64,000 nucleotides of DNA from VXPW01 sp965115815 (lineage in GTDB: Bacteria > Pseudomonadota > Alphaproteobacteria > TMED109): NCBI GenBank assembly GCA_965115815.1, contig OZ220465.1, forward strand, positions 2,108,001 to 2,172,000, given 5' to 3'. The position numbers were made by a program, and so were the translations under genes. Of this stretch, positions 37,772 to 46,019 are shown piece by piece. The notes under the pieces are model-generated. The model worked only from the letters and a program-made list of their open reading frames with translations, was not told where the DNA came from and ran no database searches. Positions within the stretch are counted from its first letter, which is position 1. Each line of letters begins with the position of its first letter.

Positions 37772-37814
37772 GTCGGGTAGGAGGGGCTCGGCAACGACCC
37801 CTCCTACCCGGCAC
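37772..37814. repeat. REP-like palindrome 4
   Basis: GTCGGGTAGGAGGGGCTCG, GCAA loop, then CGACCCCTCCTACCCGGCAC. This is almost identical to the palindrome at 37105-37145. Confidence 0.82.
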
Positions 37815-38097
37815 TTGGGTCGAGTGCGCCGTAGATCCTGCGCTGCGCGGGTTTCGACGCGGGTAGACGCGAACCTAGAGGGCTTGACCGTCGGCTCCTC
37901 GGTTCGGGTTCGTCGAAGGAACATGCGCCCTCAGCCTACTCCCGATTTGGCCGGCCGCAAGAGGCCTCCGAAGAACAATGGCACTATTTTTGCTGACCCA
38001 ACACGATGACCCTTGTTCTGCAAGGAATTTTCTCGATCAAGGCCCCTGAAATCACCGATTCCGGGCCTGAATCGACCGAAACTCGTCAAACATGGGC

Positions 38098-38270
38098 TAA
38101 GAATCTGATTGCATGAATGAAAGATCAATATTGTCAGGGCGAAGATTCATTGAATCCAGCCTGATTTCAGCGGAATATGCCGTCATATGCCCTCAAAGAA
38201 GGAATCTTCATTTCTCCAAATTCCAAATATGATTGCATATGCAATGTGTTGTGATTTTCTGTGCAGGCAC
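38098..38270 (+). mobile_element. MITE family A, copy 3 (left end missing)
   Basis: Matches 2334-2525 from CTAAGAATCTGATTGCATGA to the right end GTGCAGGCAC. The left terminal repeat is not present, so this copy is truncated or its left end has been overwritten. Confidence 0.7.
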
Positions 38271-38403
38271 TAACTCAGCCGGTCACCGAACGATGATTTG
38301 GCGCGTGATACCGTCCTCTGACGGCAGGCGCCAGGCGGTCAGACCACGAGCGCCATGTTGGAGACCTGACGCATCATCGCCGGCCGGGTCGCCCGGCGTT
38401 CTC

Positions 38404-41400
38404 CTACCAGCGGAGCGCGCCGCGCAGCAGGAAGCGGTCTTCGGGATCCGGCGCCGGCCGGTGCGTGCCCTCGGCGCCGAGGGAGACCCCCGCGCCGAGG
38501 CGGTAGCGCGCGCCGAGCCGCAGCGTGCGCCCGCCCGCCGCCGCCAGGCTCAGCCCGGCATGCGGGGTCACCACCGCCCGCGGCCCCGGGCCGGGACGGC
38601 CGAACCCGTGGCCGAACTCCGCCTCCAGACGGCTCCCCCGGTGCGCGGCCGCGTCCGCCGCCGCCCCGCCCGGAGGCAGGCCGTGCTCGAACATCCGACC
38701 GAGACCGCTGTCCGTCGCGCCGTGCGCGGGACCGAAGACGAGGAACGTACCCCGCCCGTCGGCCCCGGGGTCGAGGCGCACAAGCGCGCTCACCCCCCAC
38801 TCGTCCCGGTCCGCCTCGTGCGCCGCCAGCAGCCGCGTGCGCACCTCCGCCGTCAGACCCTTCGCCGGATCCCGCCAGGTCACGCTCGCACCGGCCTCCG
38901 CGCCGAAGCCCCGACCGACCGCGCCCCCGTCGTGGCGCACCCCCGCCTCCAGCGACGGCGTCAGCGTCGCACCGTCCGCCCGCGCGCGCTCGTGCGATCC
39001 CTCCAGCCGCAGCCGCAGACGCGTCGTCTTCGCGGTCCGCCCCGCCAGACCGTCCTCGGCCCCCGTGCGCAGATGCGCCGCCGCACCCTCGCCCTTCACC
39101 GCCAAGCGCGTCACCCCGCCCGCGATGAGGTCCGCATCCTCGACCAGAACGCGCCGACCGCCCGCCGCCGCGCTCCACTGCGCGAGGTCGGCGCGGCGCA
39201 CCGCCGCGCCGACCTCGGCCATCCGCACTTCGCCGGTCCCGTAGCCGAGACTCGCCCACAGGGTCGAGCCGTCCGGCGCCAGCCACGCCGCATAGGGATG
39301 CACCGACGTGATCGTGGTCTCGTGGACCCCCTGCACCCGGCCGTCCTCGCCGGTCACCTCCGTGTCCAGCTCGCCCCGCGCATGCGACAGCGCCGCTCCG
39401 GCCAGCAGGTCCGGACGCACCCGCACGTCCGCCCCCACCTGCGCCGACCACAGACCGCCGTCCCACGACACCCCCGCCTCCGAACCCGACAGCGATCCCC
39501 ACGCGCCCCGGCCCCACACCGCCGCCGACGGCAGCGACCCACCCCCGCCGAGCGCCAGCGTGAAGGAAGCCCCGTCCAGCATCTCCCGCAGGGTCGGGCC
39601 GGCCGGGGCCCGGTGCCGCCCGACCGCCCGGTCGTCCGCCACCGCCTGCGGCCGGGCGCCGAACTGCACCGTTCCGCCCCCCGCGCCGGACGCCACCCCC
39701 TCGATCCGCCCCGCCACCGCCCCCAGCGTCTGCGACATCGCCGCCGCCGCCACCTGCGGCAGCACCGCCGCATGCACCCGGTTCGACCGCGCCACGGAAC
39801 CCGCCGCCCGGTCGCGCACCACGCCCTCGGCCACCGCGTCGCTCCCCACCGTGTAGCCCGACCCCGCGCGCAGCGTGATCCGGTAGCCCTCCGCGCCTTC
39901 CGCTTCCGCATCCGCCGCCGTCGGGATCGTCACCACGCCTGTGGTGCGCGCCGCGGCGCCGAACACCGCCTCGAACGCACGCGGACCCAGACCGCCCGGA
40001 ACGTCCCCGGCATCGAACCCGCTGGCCGGGCGCGCCGACAGCGTCAGGTTGACCGACAGATCGCCCGTCCGCGCCCGGTCGGACGTCACCACCAGGCGGA
40101 TGGCCTCCCCCTCGGTCACCGCCGCCGGATCCTCCGCCAGCGTCAGCACCGGCCACAGCGTCGTGTCCATCACCGTCACCGTCACCGAAGCGACGGTCAC
40201 CGAACCGTAGCCGCCGCCCGAGACGCTGTGCGTCAGCGTCGCCGTGTCGTCGGTCGTGTCCTCGTCGGTCCCCGCGCGCACCGTCACCGTCTGCGCCGTG
40301 TCCCAGTTGGTCGTCGTGAAGGTCAGGCTCGTCGGGTCCACCGTCACCTCGCCCGAGGCGCCGCCCACCGTCACCGTGACCTCGCCCGAGGGCTCCGTGT
40401 CCAGCACCACCGTGTAGGCGGCGCTGCGCCCCTCCGCCACCGTCAGCGCGGCCGGCGTCACCGTCACCCCGCCCCCGTCGGGGGGTTCGGACGTCGTGCC
40501 GCCACCACCGCCGCCGCCGCTGCCGCCGCCGGGCGTCGTGGGAGCCGCCGGCGTCGCCGTTACCGGCGCATCCGGGCCGGCGGCGCCGTTGCCGGCCCCG
40601 TTCACCGCGCGCACCTCGAACTGGTAGGCGGTGCCGTTGGTCAGACCGCTCACCTCGTAGCGGGTGGTGCCCGCATCGGAACCGGGAATGTCCTCCCACG
40701 CGCCCCACTCGCCGCTGCCGGACTTCTGCCGGTACTGCCACTTCGTGATGGTCGGGTTGTCCGGGTCGGTCCAGCTCAGCGTCACCGAACCGTTGCCCGC
40801 CGCGCCGGCCAGGCCGGCCGGCTTCAACGGCACCGCATCCTTCTCCGCCACGCTCACCACCACCGAGGCGATGCTCACCGAGCTGTAGTCCCCGCCCGAG
40901 GCGCTGTGGGTCAGCGTCACGGCGAGGTCCGTCGTCGTATCCGTGTCCGTGCCGGCGTTCACCGTCACCGTCTGCGGCTGGTTCCAGTCGGTCCGGGTGA
41001 AGGTCAGCGGCGAACCCGTCACCGTCACGTCCCCCGACGCGCCGCCCACCGTGATCGTCACATCCGATGTCGGCGGCGTGTTCAGCCGCATCGTGTACGT
41101 CCTGCTGCCGCCTTCCGCCACCGTCAGCGCCGCCGTCGACACCGTCACCCCCGGCGTATCGGCCACCGTCACGTCCACCGTGCCCGCATCCGGGATCGCA
41201 TCCGCCGTGGCTCCCGTCAGACGGAAGGCGTGGTTGATCACCGCCGTGCCGTTCGCGACCCCGGTCACCGTCACCGTCCGCGCCGTGCTGTAGTTGCTCG
41301 TCGTGAAGGTCAGGCTCGCCGGACTTACCCGCGCCGCCGCCGTGGCGTCGCTCGTCACCCGCAGCGTCCCCGCATACGCCTTCGTCAGCGCCACCGTGTA

Positions 41401-44181
41401 GGTCGCCGTGGAACCGGGCGCCACCGTCACCGGCGTCCCGGTCAGCGTGAGCGCCGCCGTGGTGTCGTCCTTGAAGGTCACCGTACGGATGTTCGACCAG
41501 GGACCCTGAAGGTTGCCCGTTCCCCCGGCGACACCCGCCATGCGATAGCCCGTTGCCCGAACCCGGACCTCGACCGATGCCCCGTCAGGATAGTCCAGCA
41601 GAAGCCGATTGCTGCGAGAGCCCGGGTTCTGTCTGGCACTGGCCTGGTTGAGACTGCGATCCGTCCAGGCGGTTTCGCCCTTCAGCCGGGTCTGCGCTCT
41701 CCACCAATGGAACTTGGCCGCGTCTTTCACATAGTCGTCCGCATCCGACAACTCGTTCGAGCCGCCGGCATGGGTCCAGGTCAGGTCGATCTGCCCGTTC
41801 GTCGTCGAGGTCGCCGCCGTCAGAACCGGGGCCGCCGGATCGGTCTTCGCCGTCACCTCGTCCGACCACACCGACTGCACCCCGGGACGGACCGCCGCAA
41901 ACAGGCGGAACGTGTAGTCCGTCCCCTTCGTCAGCCCCGTCACCCGGACGCTCGTCCGGCTTCTGCCCGTGACCGTCGTGGTCGTGTTCCAGCCCCCCGT
42001 GCTCTTGTACTGGTAGCCCCAGCTCGTGATCGGAATGCCCGACAGGCCGCTCCAGCTCAGGGTGACCGAGGCATCGCCTCCTGCCGCCGTCAGGACCGGC
42101 TTGGGAACCGTATTCGTCGGCGTCGCCTTCACCTGGTCCGACCACACCGACTGCACACCGGGACCGACCGCGGCGAACAGCCGGAACGTGTATTCCGTGC
42201 CGATCGTCAGACCCGTCACCGTGGTGCTCGTCGTGCTGGCGCCGGTGACCGTCCGGGTCCGGATCCAGCTGCCGCCCGCGGGCTTGTACTGATAGCCCCA
42301 GCTCGCCACCGTCACCCCCGACAAGGCGCTCCAGCTCAGGGTGACCCTGGCGTAGCCCGGTTCGGCGCTCAGCACCGGCTTGGGAACCGCCGCCGACGCC
42401 GACGGCGTCGCCTCCACCACCGCCGACGCGGCGCCGTTGCCGCCGCTGTTCCGCGCCCGGATGCGGAAGCGGTACTCGCTGTCGTTGTCCAGACCCATCA
42501 CCGTGTGGGTCGTGGTGTCCGCGTCCGAACCGGGAATCGCGGTCCAGCTGCCCCAGGCGGCGCTGCCCTTCCTCTGCTGCACCCGGTACCGCGTGATCGA
42601 ATCGTCGTCCGGGTCGGTCCAGGTCAGCTTCACCTGACGGTTGCCCGCCGCCGCCGACAACCCCGTCGGCGCCGCGGGGACGGCGACGGTGGGGGCCGCC
42701 GTGGGTGTGGCGGTGACTTCGTTGGAGTCAGGATCTGCTGTTGACTGGATCATCGCAGGTGGAGGACTCGTAACTCCGCGTGAGACCTTGAAAGTGTATG
42801 CGGCGCCGTTTTCCAGACCTGTCACGGTGTGCGTTCGGACGGTCTTGCCGCCGGGAATCTCCACGCCAAAGCTGTAGCTTCCGCTGCCTTTCTTCTGCGC
42901 GTACCGCCAGTGATCAAACGCCTCCCCATCGTCGTTGGTATAGGTCCAGGACAACGTCACCTGCCCGTCCCCCGTCGCGGCGGTGAGGGTGATGGTCGGC
43001 ATCGCGGCCGCGAGGGTCGTGCCGGTGGCTTTTGCGCGGGAGCCTGGAGGGCATGACGCAGTAGGATCGGGATTGACAGGATGCGTCGCTTGAAGAGCGA
43101 TCTCGTATTCGGTGCCGGCCTCCAGGCCGGTCAGCGTGCGGCTGGTCGCGGCGGCATCCGAGATGGTGACAGAGCTCGAACTTCCCCCGGTCTTCTTGTA
43201 AGACAATTCCCAGCCGTTGCGTAAGATATCGGTCGGTGCATTCCAGGTGACGGCAAACCCGTCCGAACGCGGCGCGAGGCTCAGGTTCGTCGGTGCTCCC
43301 ACGCCAGGGCAGCTGTCCGCAGGCGTCGCCGTCACCCAGCCCGTGGCGGTGCCGTCGCCGGAGGCGTTCACCGCACGGATCATGAAACTGTATTCGGCCT
43401 CGTTGTCCAGACCCGTCACCATGTGCCTCACGGTGTTCGCGCCCGAACCCGTCATGGTATTCCAGGTGGCGCTGGCCTTTGACGGCGTCTTGGCGTAGCG
43501 CAGCTTGTAGCCGGTGATCGTGCCGGCCGGCTTGGTCCACGTCAGCAACACCTGCGCGGGGCCGCCGGGCGTCGCCGTCAGGTTCGTCGGGGCGGCGGGC
43601 GTCGTGGTCGTGGCCGCCGTTGGCGTCGCCGTGGCCCCGTTCGAGTACCCTCCCCCACTAGCGAAGACGGAAAAGTTCAGACCGGTACCTTCCGCCCTTG
43701 CCACTTGGAAGGTATAGGAGGTGCTGGCGGTCAACCCTGTGACCGTGTGGATTCTGATGGTGGCGCCGCCCGGTATATCGATCCAGTCGCCGTAACCTCC
43801 TCCGGTGACCCCCTGTCGGTAAACCCAATATCCAAATCCAGTGTTGCCGGTACGAGTCCAGGTGAGTGTGACACTGCCGACACCCGCGGTTGCCGTGAGC
43901 GCCGGCTTCGCCTGTGCGTGCGCGTCCTGGGGCGCGAGGGCGGCGGCCAGCGCGATGAGAAAGAGGGCAGCGAGTCCCGCGCTCAGGCGGCGGGCGGTTC
44001 TCCCGAGGGCGCCCACCGGCTCAGCCCCCGCGCCCCGACTCTTGGGGGGGGGTACAACGAGTTCGGGTTCGCGCACGCGTGAGGCGCTCACGCTCCGCCC
44101 GGACCGCCGCAGGTCATGCATCCCGACATCGCCCAGCGTCACCGTCATTAGTACCTTGTCCCGTCTCGAATTCCGGGCCAT
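38404..44181 (-). CDS. Giant autotransporter with fibronectin type III and beta-sandwich repeats
   Basis: About 1925 residues. A long N-terminal leader ends in a signal peptide (GLAALFLIALAAALAPQDAHA, near residues 69-89). The passenger then has about eight fibronectin-III-like repeats (recurring VTLSW, VTGLxxGTEYTFRL and SVWSDQVKATP), and two Calx-beta-like sandwiches (VTVAEGxSxxYTVxL). A ninth FnIII repeat, a Gly/Ser-rich hinge and two more sandwich repeats follow. The last 400 residues form an autotransporter beta-barrel (WGRGAWGSLSG to LLRGALRW), ending in an aromatic residue. It should be displayed on or released from the outer membrane and bind partners; no protease motif is visible. 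ATG 44148 has a better ribosome site (AAGG, 5-base gap) and may be the true start. An IS5-type element lies about 160 bp upstream and may separate it from its promoter. Confidence 0.9.
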   Translation of the reverse strand: MARNSRRDKVLMTVTLGDVGMHDLRRSGRSVSASRVREPELVVPPPKSRGAGAEPVGALGRTARRLSAGLAALFLIALAAALAPQDAHAQAKPALTATAGVGSVTLTWTRTGNTGFGYWVYRQGVTGGGYGDWIDIPGGATIRIHTVTGLTASTSYTFQVARAEGTGLNFSVFASGGGYSNGATATPTAATTTTPAAPTNLTATPGGPAQVLLTWTKPAGTITGYKLRYAKTPSKASATWNTMTGSGANTVRHMVTGLDNEAEYSFMIRAVNASGDGTATGWVTATPADSCPGVGAPTNLSLAPRSDGFAVTWNAPTDILRNGWELSYKKTGGSSSSVTISDAAATSRTLTGLEAGTEYEIALQATHPVNPDPTASCPPGSRAKATGTTLAAAMPTITLTAATGDGQVTLSWTYTNDDGEAFDHWRYAQKKGSGSYSFGVEIPGGKTVRTHTVTGLENGAAYTFKVSRGVTSPPPAMIQSTADPDSNEVTATPTAAPTVAVPAAPTGLSAAAGNRQVKLTWTDPDDDSITRYRVQQRKGSAAWGSWTAIPGSDADTTTHTVMGLDNDSEYRFRIRARNSGGNGAASAVVEATPSASAAVPKPVLSAEPGYARVTLSWSALSGVTVASWGYQYKPAGGSWIRTRTVTGASTTSTTVTGLTIGTEYTFRLFAAVGPGVQSVWSDQVKATPTNTVPKPVLTAAGGDASVTLSWSGLSGIPITSWGYQYKSTGGWNTTTTVTGRSRTSVRVTGLTKGTDYTFRLFAAVRPGVQSVWSDEVTAKTDPAAPVLTAATSTTNGQIDLTWTHAGGSNELSDADDYVKDAAKFHWWRAQTRLKGETAWTDRSLNQASARQNPGSRSNRLLLDYPDGASVEVRVRATGYRMAGVAGGTGNLQGPWSNIRTVTFKDDTTAALTLTGTPVTVAPGSTATYTVALTKAYAGTLRVTSDATAAARVSPASLTFTTSNYSTARTVTVTGVANGTAVINHAFRLTGATADAIPDAGTVDVTVADTPGVTVSTAALTVAEGGSRTYTMRLNTPPTSDVTITVGGASGDVTVTGSPLTFTRTDWNQPQTVTVNAGTDTDTTTDLAVTLTHSASGGDYSSVSIASVVVSVAEKDAVPLKPAGLAGAAGNGSVTLSWTDPDNPTITKWQYRQKSGSGEWGAWEDIPGSDAGTTRYEVSGLTNGTAYQFEVRAVNGAGNGAAGPDAPVTATPAAPTTPGGGSGGGGGGGTTSEPPDGGGVTVTPAALTVAEGRSAAYTVVLDTEPSGEVTVTVGGASGEVTVDPTSLTFTTTNWDTAQTVTVRAGTDEDTTDDTATLTHSVSGGGYGSVTVASVTVTVMDTTLWPVLTLAEDPAAVTEGEAIRLVVTSDRARTGDLSVNLTLSARPASGFDAGDVPGGLGPRAFEAVFGAAARTTGVVTIPTAADAEAEGAEGYRITLRAGSGYTVGSDAVAEGVVRDRAAGSVARSNRVHAAVLPQVAAAAMSQTLGAVAGRIEGVASGAGGGTVQFGARPQAVADDRAVGRHRAPAGPTLREMLDGASFTLALGGGGSLPSAAVWGRGAWGSLSGSEAGVSWDGGLWSAQVGADVRVRPDLLAGAALSHARGELDTEVTGEDGRVQGVHETTITSVHPYAAWLAPDGSTLWASLGYGTGEVRMAEVGAAVRRADLAQWSAAAGGRRVLVEDADLIAGGVTRLAVKGEGAAAHLRTGAEDGLAGRTAKTTRLRLRLEGSHERARADGATLTPSLEAGVRHDGGAVGRGFGAEAGASVTWRDPAKGLTAEVRTRLLAAHEADRDEWGVSALVRLDPGADGRGTFLVFGPAHGATDSGLGRMFEHGLPPGGAAADAAAHRGSRLEAEFGHGFGRPGPGPRAVVTPHAGLSLAAAGGRTLRLGARYRLGAGVSLGAEGTHRPAPDPEDRFLLRGALRW

Positions 44182-44419
44182 CGCCGCGCCCCGTCCGTCA
44201 CAGCAAATCCGCCATTTTCATTCCTAGCCGATCCGGAGTTCGGCTGCAACCCACAACGGATTGGGAGACGACGTTACCAAGCCTCCTGCACCTTTCACGC
44301 ATGCGACCGGAGACCCGCGGATCCAGGAGAACCTCACGCTAAGAGCCTGTGCGGAAACTATGGAGCGGTCCCGATTCGAGCCTCTACGATGTGGTTGGCG
44401 ACGACATTGGGAGGATGCC

Positions 44420-45274
44420 ATGGCTTGGAGCGAGACCGCTCGTGCGAAGGATCAGTGTCGGGGGAACCGCTTCGAACGCGATCTGACCGACGCGGAATGG
44501 GCTCGTTTGGAGCCGCTGCTTCCGGCACCGTCGTCGACGGGCCGTCCCCGTGAGGTAGACCTGCGCGAGGTGGTGAACGCGCTGCTGTATCCGTGGATGA
44601 CGGGTTGCCAGTGGCGTGCGCTACCGCCTTGTTTTCCTGCGATTTCGACGGTCCGGTACTAGTTTTACCGGTGGCGTAACCAGGGCCTGTACGGGGATCT
44701 CGTGGCGGCGTTGCGGGGTCCAGCCCGGGAGCTGGAGGGCCGGCGTTCGACGACGACGGCGGGGGTGATCGACCGTCCGTCCGTGAAGACGACGGAGAGT
44801 GGCGGTCCGAGTGGCTATGACGGTGGGAAAAAGATCAAGGGGAGAAAGCAACACGCGGTGGTCGATACCCTCGGGTTGCCCTTGGTCCTGCAGGTGCACC
44901 CCGCCAACGTGCAGGATCGGGATGGTGCGCCGGCGGTCCTCGCCGAACTGCGAACGACCATGCCGAGCCTGCAGAAGGTCTGGGCGGACGGAGGGTACAG
45001 TGGTCCCAAACGGGCCCAAGCCCTGGCCGCGATGCCGGACGCCCCGGACCTCGAGATCGTGACCAAACCCAAGGAACCGAAGGGTTTCGAGGTGCTTCCG
45101 CGACGCTGGATCGTCGAGCGGTTGTTCGGCTGGCTGGGCCGCTGCCGACGTCTGGCGAAGGACTATGAACGACGGCTGGAGAGCTCGCTGGCATGGCTGC
45201 AACGGGCCGTGATCCGCATCCTGGTGCGCCGCCTCGAACGGGCCGAAACTCTCGGCAAAACCGTAACCTACTGA
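44420..45274 (+). pseudogene. IS5-family transposase with an in-frame amber codon
   Basis: The frame from ATG 44420 gives FERDLTDAEWARLEPLLP and WRALPPCFPAISTVRY, a TAG, then FYRWRNQGLYGDL in the same frame; relatives have YYFYRW, so the TAG replaces a Tyr. The DDE core is otherwise intact: first Asp in HAVVDTLGLPL, second in VWADGGYSGP, and Glu in RWIVERLFGWLGRCRRL. A single base change would restore about 284 residues. It may be a recent inactivation. Confidence 0.88.
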
Positions 45275-45291
45275 TTATATGGGGTTTTGAA

Positions 45292-45377
45292 TCATGCTCT
45301 CAGAGAAGGAATCTTCGGTTCTCCAGGTTCCAAATATGATTGCATATACAACATGTTATGATTTTCCGTGCAGACAC
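45292..45377 (+). repeat. Terminal segment shared by the IS5 element and MITE family A
   Basis: From ATGCTCTCAGAGAAGG to GTGCAGACAC this matches the right-hand part of the elements at 2334-2525, 3685-3877 (inverted) and 38098-38270. It links the MITEs to an IS5-type parent. Confidence 0.75.
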
Positions 45378-45380
45378 TAC

Positions 45381-45958
45381 CTATGATTCACATGTCTTGT
45401 CTGGACGTAATTCCTGGTACAGCTCGCTGGATGGATCCATCTCCAGCACCCATTCGTAGCCTTGGGTCAGGATCGCCATATGGGTATAGCCCCGCCCGAC
45501 CACCGTGGGTCCGGGTGGGGGGTCGCTGCGGCGATCGAGGTAGCCGCCGAAGATCGCCAGGGTCCGCACGGCGTGCCCCAGGTGGTCCGGTGGGCGTCGA
45601 AGCTGGTGCCGACGGGCGAAGTCCTTGAGCACCAGGATTTCGGTTTTGCCGAACCGAACCTCGGCGGGCCGTTCGGGGGTTTCCCGTCCGAGCAGGACCC
45701 TGGCGAAGAGTCGCCAGGCGATCACGGCCTGGATGGTGACCGCCCGTTCGATCCGGTGTCCTTCCCGATGGTTGAGGAATTCCGCCTTGCATCCGCGTTT
45801 CAGGACCCGGTGCCCGTCCTCGATCCGCCCGCGCCGGCGGTACCGTTCCCGCACCCGCCGCGCCTCCTTCCGGGTCGATACCGGCAGGCGGGTGAGCAGG
45901 ATCCCGTGCAGGGGCTCCACGCCTGCCCGGCGGATCTTCTTCGGTCCTGCGGACTGCC
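45381..45958 (-). pseudogene. DruA-domain/IS4 transposase copy 3, C-terminal part
   Basis: Encodes the C-terminal transposase region GVEPLHGILLTRLPVSTRKE, then RYRRRGRIEDGHRVLKRGC, which fits the Y-(2)-R-(3)-E-(6)-K signature with its catalytic Glu. A hydrophobic tail (IAWRLFARVLLGRETPERPA, then GGYLDRRSDPPPG) follows. It is the continuation of the N-terminal part at 48404-50580: the two halves are separated exactly by the intact element at 45968-48394 and its 9-bp duplication. Confidence 0.85.
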
Positions 45959-46019
45959 GTCATGGGCCTTTCATGCCGCCACACTTGACGTGCGTCGGTC
46001 CGTCCGTCATGGTGACGGC

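Larger units (their letters stand above)
37146..38403. other. Noncoding stretch with MITE, REP and family A copies
   Basis: Apart from the MITE at 37399-37591, the REP-like palindrome at 37772-37814 and the family A element at 38098-38270, I recognise nothing. Sequence at 37990-38097 is noticeably less GC-rich than its surroundings and may be the end of another IS. The short hairpin GCCGGGTCGCCCGGC at 38383-38397 lies just past the autotransporter stop and could act in termination, but it has no T-run. Confidence 0.6.
44343..45377 (+). mobile_element. IS5-family insertion sequence
   Basis: Left end GAGCCTGTGCGGAAAC and right end complement GTGTCTGCACGGAAAA form imperfect inverted repeats. 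CTAA precedes the left end and CTAC overlaps the right end, so a short target duplication is possible but not clean. The right-hand 85 bp (45292-45377) are shared with MITE family A. Its transposase gene at 44420-45274 has one nonsense codon. Confidence 0.75.

Noticed and set aside
38233..42744. A very long open frame on the plus strand opposite the autotransporter
   Set aside because: It is an Arg/Pro/His-rich antisense frame caused by high GC; the minus-strand frame has clear domain repeats, a signal peptide and a barrel.
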